Source: JANRIC01 sp033765345
GTDB lineage: Bacteria; Bacteroidota; Bacteroidia; Cytophagales; Microscillaceae
Assembly: GCA_033765345.1 (NCBI GenBank)
Contig: JANRIC010000178.1
Span: 1 to 64,000, forward strand
Length of the DNA: 64,000 nucleotides
Reading direction: 5' to 3'
A program made the position numbers and the translations under genes. The notes beneath the pieces were generated by a model, which was not told the origin of the DNA, ran no database searches, and saw only the letters and a program-made list of their open reading frames with translations. Below, piece by piece: positions 31,895 to 39,288 of the stretch (its first letter is position 1; every line of letters starts with the position of its first letter).

Positions 31895-33244
31895 ATGAAA
31901 AATAATAAAGTATTTATATGGTCTGTCACGGTGGCTTTGGCCGGTTTTTTATTTGGGGTAGATACTGCCGTCATTTCAGGGGCAGATAAACCCATTCAAG
32001 CACTTTGGAAACACAGCGATTTGTTCCACGGCTTTTTTATTATGTCTATGGCTTTGTGGGGTACGGTTGTGGGGGCATTGTTTGGCGGTATCCCCTGTGA
32101 GCAGATCGGCCGAAAAAAAACCTTGATCTGGATCGGTGTTCTGTATTTTGTATCGGCAATAGGTTCGGGGCTGGCTTGGGATCCCTATTCATTTTCGTTT
32201 TTTAGGTTTATTGGCGGTTTGGGCGTAGGGGCATCTTCGGTAGCGGCACCTACCTACATTTCTGAAATATCACCTGCTGATAAAAGAGGCCGCCTTGTTA
32301 TTTTATATCAATTTAATATAGTTGCCGGAATCTTAGCAGCATTTTTATCCAATTATTATTTGGCTGCATTGGGTGATGAATCCTGGCGTTGGATGTTGGG
32401 TGTGGTGGCTATTCCGTCATTTATCTATTTAGTCATGGTGCTGGGCGTACCAGAAAGCCCACGCTGGTTATTACTTCGCAAAAGAGATGCGTCTAAGGCA
32501 CAAGAAATTTTAATGCTTTTATATACCGCCGGGAGTGCAGAGGAAGAAAACATCGCACGAAAACACACCGAAGAAGAAATACGCACGATCCAAAAAGGCA
32601 TCACGGAAAGCGATAACCACGATATTTTTTCAGGAAGATTTCGTATTCCTTTGATGTTAGCATTTTTGTTGGCTTTTTTCAATCAGCTTTCGGGGATCAA
32701 CTTTGTGATTTATTATGCCCCCAGAATCTTCGAGGAAGCCGGATTGGGCACAAGTGCCGCTCTGCTCTCTTCGGCGGGGATCGGTTTGATCAATCTATTT
32801 GCGACTTTTCTGGGTATGTACCTCATCGACCGTGCGGGGCGTAAAACGCTGATGCTTGTCGGCTCAATAGGGTATATTGTTTCTCTGTCATTGGTTTCCT
32901 GGGCATTTTTTGAGGGGAACAGCGGCAGTTTTGTGCCTTATTTTGTGTTTTTATTTATTGCTTCGCACGCCGTAGGTCAGGGTGCCGTGATTTGGGTGTT
33001 TATTTCGGAGATATTCCCCAATCGGGTGCGGGCATTTGGGCAGGCATTTGGCAGTTCGGTTCACTGGGTTTTTGCGGCTTTGATCACCCTGCTGATGCCC
33101 TACGTATTGAGCCAATTCAAAGGCGGACCGATCTTCGCTTTTTTTGCCTTGATGATGGTGCTGCAATTACTTTTTGTAATTTTTATGATGCCCGAAACGA
33201 AGGGCGTGCCGCTGGAAGAATTGGAGAAAAGGTTTCGAGGATAG
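31895..33244 (+). CDS. MFS sugar porter (XylE/GLUT-type sugar:H+ symporter)
   Basis: A 449-residue 12-helix transporter. Sugar-porter signatures are present: GVDTAVISGA in TM1, GRKKTLIWIG after TM2, FRFIGGLGVGASSVAAPTYISEISPADKRG, the central PESPRWLLLRKR, QLSGINFVIYYAPRIFE in TM7, DRAGRKTLM, and the C-terminal PETKGVPLEELEKRF. It imports a monosaccharide with protons; which one cannot be decided. It follows the DUF6807 gene by 166 nt on the same strand, the gap being filled by AATCA-type repeats. Confidence 0.95.
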   Translation: MKNNKVFIWSVTVALAGFLFGVDTAVISGADKPIQALWKHSDLFHGFFIMSMALWGTVVGALFGGIPCEQIGRKKTLIWIGVLYFVSAIGSGLAWDPYSFSFFRFIGGLGVGASSVAAPTYISEISPADKRGRLVILYQFNIVAGILAAFLSNYYLAALGDESWRWMLGVVAIPSFIYLVMVLGVPESPRWLLLRKRDASKAQEILMLLYTAGSAEEENIARKHTEEEIRTIQKGITESDNHDIFSGRFRIPLMLAFLLAFFNQLSGINFVIYYAPRIFEEAGLGTSAALLSSAGIGLINLFATFLGMYLIDRAGRKTLMLVGSIGYIVSLSLVSWAFFEGNSGSFVPYFVFLFIASHAVGQGAVIWVFISEIFPNRVRAFGQAFGSSVHWVFAALITLLMPYVLSQFKGGPIFAFFALMMVLQLLFVIFMMPETKGVPLEELEKRFRG

Positions 33245-33308
33245 ATGAGATTGATTGTTGGAAAATTTCGCTAATTTAGAGCTGCAAAATACAAAAAGAA
33301 GTAAACCA

Positions 33309-34514
33309 ATGATTCAGGAGATCCGCATACAAAACTTTAAATCTATCCAAAAACTCAAAATTCCTTTGGGTAGATTTAATGTATTGATCGGGGAAAACGG
33401 CAGCGGGAAAAGTAATCTCCTCGAAGCCGTGGCCATGGGTGCAGCCGCCGCCGCAAATAAACTCGATAATGAATTCCTGGCAAGTCGTGGCATCCGGGTG
33501 ATAGAACCACCATTGATGCGAAGTGCTTTTGAAAAGGAGAATTTAGAAAGGGATGTTGAGATTTCTTTTTTGTGTGATGAAACCCCTTTTAATTACGTTT
33601 TAAAACATAATAACATATCTTATTCTGGATGGGAGAAAAGCAAAAGAATTGATAAATTTGTCTTGCTTGCGGCTCTTTCTCCTATAAAATCCGACATTGA
33701 AGCTTTTACTGAAAATCTAAACCAAAATAGCTTTACAGAGGTCATCAAAAACATTTCTCAAAAGATGAAAAATGTTAATTTTGAAAACAGCGATAACTTT
33801 GATATAGTTAAGTGGCTGAGTGAAGCGAATGAAAGTGCAGCACAATATTTTGGTATAGACAAATTCCTCATCTACTCCCCCGAAAACTCCATCTTACGCC
33901 GCTTTGAAGATGAAACCCAAATTGAGCCTTTGGGCATTCAGGGTGAAGGATTATTCAAACTAATCACGATCATTGCCAGGGAAAAGCCTGAGCAATTTGC
34001 CAAAATCAAAGCTGCTTTGAAACTGATTGACTGGTTTCAGGATTTTGACATCCCCCGTGATTTGGTTTTTACCGAAAAAAGGCTTCAGATCAAAGACCGT
34101 TATTTAGACCCGGATTTGCAATACTTCTCCCAAAGAAGTGCCAATGAAGGTTTTTTGTTTTTGCTTTTTTATATCACGCTTTTTGTGAGTGATTATACCC
34201 CGACTTTTTTTGCGATTGACAATATAGACAATGCGCTCAACCCCAAGCTTTGCCAAAAACTTACTTCTGTTCTTGCCCGACTGGCCAAAGAACACAACAA
34301 ACAAGTGATTGTTACTACCCACAATCCGGCGATTTTGGATGGTTTGGATTTGAATGATGAGGAACAGCGATTATTTGTTGTCCGGCGCAATGCCGACGGA
34401 CATACCAAACTCAAACGCATTCGCCCCATCCCTACACCCGAAGGCAAAAACCCTATCCGTCTTTCTGAGGCTTTTTTAAATGGTTTTATAGGCGGATTGC
34501 CCAAAAATTTTTAA
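33309..34514 (+). CDS. AAA-type ATPase of the RecF/OLD-like class (putative defence module, subunit 1)
   Basis: 401 residues from ATG 33309 (MIQEIRIQNFKSIQKLKIPL); a TTG 18 codons upstream was rejected. It is an SMC/RecF-like ABC ATPase: Walker A GENGSGKS (28-35), IEPLGIQGEGLFKLI, a signature-like SQRSANEGFLFLL, Walker B TFFAIDNIDNALNP, and an H-loop with VTTHNPAILDGLDL. The usual Asp-Glu of Walker B is Asp-Asn (IDNID), so hydrolysis may be slow or use another residue. The next gene, 3 nt downstream, encodes a TOPRIM-like partner. ATPase/TOPRIM pairs form several phage-defence systems (for example Gabija, PARIS, AbiL). Confidence 0.85.
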   Translation: MIQEIRIQNFKSIQKLKIPLGRFNVLIGENGSGKSNLLEAVAMGAAAAANKLDNEFLASRGIRVIEPPLMRSAFEKENLERDVEISFLCDETPFNYVLKHNNISYSGWEKSKRIDKFVLLAALSPIKSDIEAFTENLNQNSFTEVIKNISQKMKNVNFENSDNFDIVKWLSEANESAAQYFGIDKFLIYSPENSILRRFEDETQIEPLGIQGEGLFKLITIIAREKPEQFAKIKAALKLIDWFQDFDIPRDLVFTEKRLQIKDRYLDPDLQYFSQRSANEGFLFLLFYITLFVSDYTPTFFAIDNIDNALNPKLCQKLTSVLARLAKEHNKQVIVTTHNPAILDGLDLNDEEQRLFVVRRNADGHTKLKRIRPIPTPEGKNPIRLSEAFLNGFIGGLPKNF

Positions 34515-34517
34515 AAT

Positions 34518-35222
34518 ATGGTATCATTCGGACTGATTACCGAAGGCATTACAGACCAGATTGTGATTGAGAGCGTCATGTATGGTTTTTATAATAGTAG
34601 AGACCTCGACCTCATCCCTTTACAGCCACTAAGAGATGCTAGTAATGAAAATAAAGCTACAAGCCCTGGCAATTGGCATAAAGTGATTGAATATTGTGGG
34701 TCAGAGAAACTGGAAATGGCTTTAAGGCAGGAAAATTATTACCTCATCATTCAATTGGATACCGATGTATTGCTTACCGAAAATGTACCCAAAGAATTTC
34801 AATTAAACCTCAAAAATGAAAAGGGAGAAGATTTAAACATAGACGAAATAGTAAGTCGAGTAAAAAATCTCCTGATCAGCCGTATGCCAGAAGGAGTGTA
34901 TGAGCTATACCAAACTAAAATTATTTTCGCCATCACAGTTCATTCTATAGAATGCTGGCTTTTGCCACTTTATTACAAAAACAACAAAAAGGCTAAATTA
35001 GAAAATGCGCTAGACACCCTCAACAAGGCTTTACAAAAATCGGAGGGTTTTAGCATTGACCCCAACAACAAAGACCCCGAATATTATCGCCTGATCTCTA
35101 AAAAATACTGGAAACACAAAGAATTTATAAGGCTGTATCAGGCAAATCCCAGTTTGAAGATATTTATTGAAGAATTACAAAGCCGTAACATTCCCATGGA
35201 TAAGGATGAAGATGATTGGTAA
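34518..35222 (+). CDS. TOPRIM-like partner protein (putative defence module, subunit 2)
   Basis: A 234-residue soluble protein starting 3 nt after the ATPase gene. The N-terminal strand ends FGLITEGITDQIVIESV, placing Glu9 and a following GxTD where TOPRIM nucleases have their first acidic residue; LIIQLDTDVLL supplies the DxD pair (Asp81, Asp83). IFAITVHSIECWLLPLYY is a third conserved-looking block. The layout resembles DUF4276/RloB-like nucleases that pair with RecF-type ATPases. Nuclease activity is inferred from these residues only. The stop is followed directly by a 21-bp repeat region. Confidence 0.72.
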   Translation: MVSFGLITEGITDQIVIESVMYGFYNSRDLDLIPLQPLRDASNENKATSPGNWHKVIEYCGSEKLEMALRQENYYLIIQLDTDVLLTENVPKEFQLNLKNEKGEDLNIDEIVSRVKNLLISRMPEGVYELYQTKIIFAITVHSIECWLLPLYYKNNKKAKLENALDTLNKALQKSEGFSIDPNNKDPEYYRLISKKYWKHKEFIRLYQANPSLKIFIEELQSRNIPMDKDEDDW

Positions 35223-35245
35223 AATAATGGTAAATTCTATTACTA

Positions 35246-35329
35246 TAAAATCGAATGCAAGGACATTAAAATTGAATGCGAGGGGGTTAAAATTGAATGC
35301 GAGGGGGTTAAAATTGAATTCCGTGGCTA
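35246..35329. repeat. 21-bp tandem repeat (four units)
   Basis: Units start at 35246, 35267, 35288 and 35309; the middle two are identical, TTAAAATTGAATGCGAGGGG plus G. In the open frame they would read as KLNARGL heptads. Confidence 0.85.
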
Positions 35330-35474
35330 TTAAAACAAATTATTTGTTTGAAATACCAATTTTTTGTGATGTCAGTTGAATGCAATTGAGCATAAAATGA
35401 ATTATCGGACAGAAATACCAATTTTTTGATGTGTAATTGAAATAAAATGAGGATACGTTTTTCTGAAGAATCCA

Positions 35475-35507
35475 AACGACAAGGTCGCTCAAAGCGACCT
35501 TGTCGTT
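35475..35507. repeat. Perfect hairpin, copy 2 of a 33-nt dispersed sequence
   Basis: Identical over 33 nt to 4352-4384 (15-bp stem, loop CAA). Lies about 145 nt beyond the 21-bp tandem repeat. Confidence 0.85.
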
Positions 35508-35619
35508 GCCAGTTCAGTCTCACCTTCTACTACAATGTATAAATCTTTCACGGTCGTCCTCCTATCACATTTTTATTCCACAAATCTCCACTTTAATCTG
35601 AATGTCATACCTCAATTCC

Positions 35620-36243
35620 TCAGGTCACCTCCACAAAATAAGCCTGAAATTCCTCCTTGCCTTTGGGAGTCAGGTAAGGCTTCACCAAGCTGCAGTTGAT
35701 TTTGAAATAATGATCTACCACATTTTCGGTATTGCCTTCACCAAAAAGGTCGGCATCCAAAGCCCAGAAATTGCTGATCATATTGCAGATCGCAAAATAA
35801 TTGAGTTTTTGCTCTTCGTCGTTTTCTACGGCGATATAGCCGTTTTCCAGCATTTTATTCACGTTTTCAAGGAAGTAGTTTTTCCAAAGGGCTTTGGATT
35901 GCTGGTAGTGATGATGGATATATTCAATATTACGGCAAATATCCACAAGGTTGATGAGCAGAAATCTGTATTTATATTGTATTTCAAAACTGCTTTTCAT
36001 GCTATCCAGAATCTCGCCCAGTGTGTGTGCACTTTGCCTTTTGGCTTCCCGGTTTTGATTGAGTTCCTCCTGCATCTGCTCGAAAAGCTGAATGATGATC
36101 AGTTCTTTGTGTTTGAAATGGTATCGTAAATTGCCATCACTGATCTTCAACTCAGCTGCAATTCTTCTCGAGGAGACTTTATCCACCCCTTCTTTATTAA
36201 ATAAATCTAACGCCGTCTCTAAAATTTTATATTTTATACTCAT
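35620..36243 (-). CDS. TetR/AcrR-family transcriptional regulator
   Basis: A 207-residue repressor-type protein. The N-terminal helix-turn-helix is clear: KILETALDLFNKEGVDKVSSRRIAAELKISDGNLRYHFKHKELII. The C-terminal ligand domain is helical (NLVDICRNIEYIHHHYQQSKALWKNYF) and of unknown specificity. Two palindromic sites of matching sequence lie in the intergenic region with the divergent secreted-protein gene, so autoregulation and control of that gene are likely. The effector is not evident. Confidence 0.92.
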   Translation of the reverse strand: MSIKYKILETALDLFNKEGVDKVSSRRIAAELKISDGNLRYHFKHKELIIIQLFEQMQEELNQNREAKRQSAHTLGEILDSMKSSFEIQYKYRFLLINLVDICRNIEYIHHHYQQSKALWKNYFLENVNKMLENGYIAVENDEEQKLNYFAICNMISNFWALDADLFGEGNTENVVDHYFKINCSLVKPYLTPKGKEEFQAYFVEVT

Positions 36244-36269
36244 TCCATCGAAACTTTTTTATATTTTAA

Positions 36270-36334
36270 TTAGCTCTCTTGCGCTAATCAAACTCAGAGA
36301 ATACATTTGTATAAGTTTAGCGCAAAAGAGCTAA
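36270..36334. promoter_or_regulatory. Twin TetR operators around a plus-strand promoter
   Basis: TTAGCTCTCTTGCGCTAA (36270-36287) and TTAGCGCAAAAGAGCTAA (36317-36334) are inverted copies of each other with one mismatch; each has TTAGC/GCTAA ends. Between them TACATTTG (36302-36309) is a -7 box, so the second site covers the transcription start of the gene at 36383. Confidence 0.75.
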
Positions 36335-36382
36335 TTTTATTTTAAAAACCAATAATAGTCATTTAATTAAAAATCTAATCCC

Positions 36383-36790
36383 ATGAAAAACGTAACCATC
36401 ATTTTACTTACCATTACTTTATCTTTCCTTTCTTTGGCGGTACAGGCTCAGACTGAAGCTCCCAAAGTAGGTTTTACGATTCAGTTTTCTCCGGCACAAG
36501 CAACTGTAAAAGCAGGAGACACACAAACCGTAGAAGCAACGATCATCAGATCAAAGAAGTTTGCAAACTCTGATATTGATCTGAAAGTAATGCCCCTTGC
36601 ACAAGGCTTACAGGTAGAAGTGGCCAAAAATGATGCCGACCATTTCACCCTGACGCTTAAGGCAGATGCAGGTTTGAACCTAGGAGACTACACAGTGACC
36701 ATTATGGGCAAATCTCCTTTGTTGAATAAAGGTGCGCTATTGGGCGTGAAAGTTGTTAGTAAAGACAGCATTGCCGGATCGGGCAACTAA
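36383..36790 (+). CDS. Small secreted Ig-like protein
   Basis: A 135-residue protein with a signal peptide (residues 1-22, ending AVQAQ) and one domain of alternating strands: GFTIQFSPAQATVKAGDTQTVEATIIRSK, DIDLKVMPLAQGLQVEV, HFTLTLKADAGLNLGDYTVTIMGKSP. This resembles a single NPCBM/BACON-like Ig domain. It ends in a short polar tail (SKDSIAGSGN). It is divergent from the TetR gene and under the twin operator. Possibly a periplasmic binding or stress protein; function not determinable. Confidence 0.72.
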   Translation: MKNVTIILLTITLSFLSLAVQAQTEAPKVGFTIQFSPAQATVKAGDTQTVEATIIRSKKFANSDIDLKVMPLAQGLQVEVAKNDADHFTLTLKADAGLNLGDYTVTIMGKSPLLNKGALLGVKVVSKDSIAGSGN

Positions 36791-36944
36791 GGTTTTAAGT
36801 TTATTTTTGAAAGTAATTGATTCTGTTAATAATTTACATAAAGCGAGATTTAATTTAGGACGTGTAGCGATCTTGCCTTGCAGGGTCACTACCTTTTTAT
36901 TTTTTTATAGAATGATTGTAGATTTCTGGATGATAGCAGGATCA

Positions 36945-37898
36945 CTACTTGGAAACAGCCAATTTAATCACTTCCCAATAGTTTTGTGCCAACAAACCTT
37001 CTTTATAAAAACCTCTTTCTTTTAATAATTTATGCATTTTGGGTAGGTTATAAGGCGGAACAGTCATCAGCAAATGGTGTTCGGCGTGATAATTTACGTT
37101 GTGGGGGGCAAAAAGGAGTTTTTCCCACCAGCGTGCATAGGTTGTGCGGGTATTGCGGTATGGGTCTGTGCGGTCGGGTACTACGCTGTGTTCGGCTATG
37201 GAGCGAATTCTGAGCGACACATTGTACGTAGTCAGCAGGGCACCGATCCAGAGTAGGTACAACCAACCTGATCCTGCCAGCCAAAGGAAAAACCAGAGTA
37301 TACAATTTGCTGTGATGGGCTTCCAATAATGATCTATCCCTGTGAGAATCAAATCTTTGAATTGTCTTCCTTTTTGAGTGATTTTTTCTAAGACTCCTGC
37401 CCCAGTATATTTGACCAGTCCGATATTCATCCAAAAAATAGCTATTTGGGTTTTGACTCCGGTAATGCCGGAAATATCTCTGAACATTTTTCTGCAAAAA
37501 CTAATTATGGTGGTAGGGTAAGCTTTGGTGAGTGAAAGATCGGGGTCTTGGTAGGTGCCGGTATGGGTGTGGTGCTTGAGATGATAGGGGCGATAGCGGT
37601 GGGCATCATTCAAAATCAAATAACCACTCAGCCAATTGCCCACAAAATCGTTGATTTTGGGCGATCGGAACAAAGCCCTGTGGGAAGCATCGTGCATCAT
37701 AATAGCGCAGGCGAGTTGTTTACCACCCAAGACGATCAAGCCCAACACAATGGTAAAAATATTTGGAAAAGTACCCACAAGTACAAAAACTGCCGTAATC
37801 CAGCACCAGGTTTTGAGTACTTCCCAGGCACCTTTCCAATCGGATTTTTGACTGAGGGCTTTAATTTCTTCTTTGCTGAGATAATCTTTTACATTCAT
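36945..37898 (-). CDS. Membrane fatty acid desaturase-family protein
   Basis: 317 residues from ATG 37898 (MNVKDYLSKEEIKALSQ); a start four codons earlier is also possible. Three histidine boxes mark the di-iron site: HDASH (about 69-73), HLKHH (106-110) and HAEHH (271-275). Hydrophobic segments lie around 32-60, 155-175 and 185-210. Substrates of this family include fatty acids, sphingolipids and carotenoids (ketolases, hydroxylases). It is the last of a minus-strand series with the cyclophilin gene 55 nt upstream. Confidence 0.9.
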   Translation of the reverse strand: MNVKDYLSKEEIKALSQKSDWKGAWEVLKTWCWITAVFVLVGTFPNIFTIVLGLIVLGGKQLACAIMMHDASHRALFRSPKINDFVGNWLSGYLILNDAHRYRPYHLKHHTHTGTYQDPDLSLTKAYPTTIISFCRKMFRDISGITGVKTQIAIFWMNIGLVKYTGAGVLEKITQKGRQFKDLILTGIDHYWKPITANCILWFFLWLAGSGWLYLLWIGALLTTYNVSLRIRSIAEHSVVPDRTDPYRNTRTTYARWWEKLLFAPHNVNYHAEHHLLMTVPPYNLPKMHKLLKERGFYKEGLLAQNYWEVIKLAVSK

Positions 37899-37953
37899 CG
37901 GTTTGCACACAAATTAATACCCGAATGTAAAAAAAAACCTTAAAAAGTACAAA

Positions 37954-38667
37954 TTATTCGTACACATAGCCATAAAGTTTGGTGATTTTTTTCTTACTCA
38001 TTTCTTTGGCTGTGATATTCATTTTGACATCTTCTTTGGGGCGATCGGAAGCATCTTTTTCAACATCGGCAATTTTATCCAGCACATCCAGCCCAGCGAT
38101 TACTTCTCCAAAAACGGTATAATTTTGATCCAGGAAGGGAGTGCCGCCTACTTCTTTGTAAATTTTCTTTTGTTCTTCGGTATAGGTGATATTATTTCTT
38201 TTCTCGATCATCTCCAGCTCTTGGTCGGTGCTTTTTTTGCCTTGTACGATATAAAATTGGCAACTACTGGATGCTTTTTCGGGATTACCGTCACGGGCGG
38301 CTGCTAGAGCACCTTTTTTATGGAATAGTTCAGGCAAAAACTCGGCATCCACCCGATAATCTAGCCCACCGCTCCCGAGTCGTTGGCCGGGTTTGGCATT
38401 TTTTGATTCGGGATCACCGCCCTGAATCATAAAGTCCTGAATCACACGATGGAAGAGCAAATCTTTATAAAAACCTTCTTGAACAAGTTTGAGGAAATTA
38501 GCCCTATGTTTAGGGGTAGATTCGTAGAGAATCAACTGGATATCTCCCTTATCTGTGCTGACCGTAATGAGAAAGTCTTTTTTAGACTTTTTTTGGGCAA
38601 TAGATATTTGGGTAAACAAGGGAATCCATAAAATTCCGAGCAAAAGAATTAGAGAAAATTTTTTCAT
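37954..38667 (-). CDS. Periplasmic cyclophilin-type peptidyl-prolyl isomerase
   Basis: A 237-residue protein with a signal peptide (residues 1-24, ending ISIAQ). The cyclophilin domain shows KHRANFLKLVQEGFYKDLLFHRVIQDFMIQGGD, GALAAARDGNPEKASSSCQFYIVQG and YTVFGEVIAGLDVLDKI; the catalytic Arg lies in FHRVI and the proline-binding Gln in CQFYI. An insertion of about 30 residues (TDQELEMIEKRNNITYTEEQKK) is common in the Bacteroidota forms. It assists folding of exported proteins. Confidence 0.93.
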   Translation of the reverse strand: MKKFSLILLLGILWIPLFTQISIAQKKSKKDFLITVSTDKGDIQLILYESTPKHRANFLKLVQEGFYKDLLFHRVIQDFMIQGGDPESKNAKPGQRLGSGGLDYRVDAEFLPELFHKKGALAAARDGNPEKASSSCQFYIVQGKKSTDQELEMIEKRNNITYTEEQKKIYKEVGGTPFLDQNYTVFGEVIAGLDVLDKIADVEKDASDRPKEDVKMNITAKEMSKKKITKLYGYVYE

Positions 38668-38722
38668 GGTGTAAAAAAATTAATAGATCAGGCACAAAGA
38701 TATATAATATTTGTAAAATGAA

Positions 38723-39133
38723 TTAATTGAGCAGCCAATATCTGGCTTCTTGATAGGTTCGAAAATAACGGGTAAGGTGCATAATTCCTTGTCCTTCTTC
38801 CATGGTCTGTTCTACGGAGACCTGGGCAAACAAGTCTTTGCTGATCACAATACCGACTTTTTGAATCCCTGATTTTATCGTAGCCGAAAAAATCTGATCA
38901 TCAAACCATTTTTGCAGACTTGGATCAATAGCAAAATCGAAAAATGTACTGTCAATTAATACTTTACGGGGTCTGTAAAAGAGCGTGCTTTCTTTTTGCT
39001 TGATAATAATTTCTTTAAAAACTTCTTCCCTCAGAAAAGTAGTATCTTTCCAAATCACTTCAAAAAGTGCCTTAGAACGATCTATCGAATACACAATGTA
39101 TTCATTTTCATAAAATACTTCTATGTCTTTCAT
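38723..39133 (-). CDS. Hypothetical protein, STAS/SpoIIAA-like
   Basis: 136 residues from ATG 39133 (MKDIEVFYENEYIVYSIDRSK); the frame opens 33 codons further up but that part is rich in Lys and unlike a fold. FYRPRKVLIDSTFFDFAIDPSLQKWFDDQIF, VGIVISKDLFAQVSVEQTMEE and YFRTYQEARYWLL give the strand-helix pattern of the STAS/SEC14-like proteins found as single-domain proteins in Cytophagales. Such proteins may take part in partner-switching; the SpoIIE-like phosphatase elsewhere in the window is a conceivable but unproven partner. Confidence 0.65.
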   Translation of the reverse strand: MKDIEVFYENEYIVYSIDRSKALFEVIWKDTTFLREEVFKEIIIKQKESTLFYRPRKVLIDSTFFDFAIDPSLQKWFDDQIFSATIKSGIQKVGIVISKDLFAQVSVEQTMEEGQGIMHLTRYFRTYQEARYWLLN

Positions 39134-39288
39134 ATCCAGTGAGATTTTTATTTTTCTTAAAATTACTCTTTTCTCACCAAAAGTTTTTTGCTTTATTGGC
39201 TGTTGGTTTACACGTAGGATTTTTTCATACATTTGTAACTATTTTTTAGCTTGGTCTTCCCCGTGAAAAAACCAGGTGCGATGACAGT

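Larger units (their letters stand above)
35223..35619. other. Repeat-bearing gene-free stretch after the ATPase/TOPRIM pair
   Basis: Holds the 21-bp tandem repeat, two copies of GAAATACCAATTTTTTG (35350-35366 and 35414-35430), and hairpin copy 2 at 35475-35507. No credible gene; an open frame of 70 codons arises from the 21-bp period. Confidence 0.75.

Noticed and set aside
35167..35379. 70-codon gene with KLNARGL repeats
   Set aside because: It starts inside the TOPRIM gene in another frame and owes its length to the 21-bp period; no independent support.
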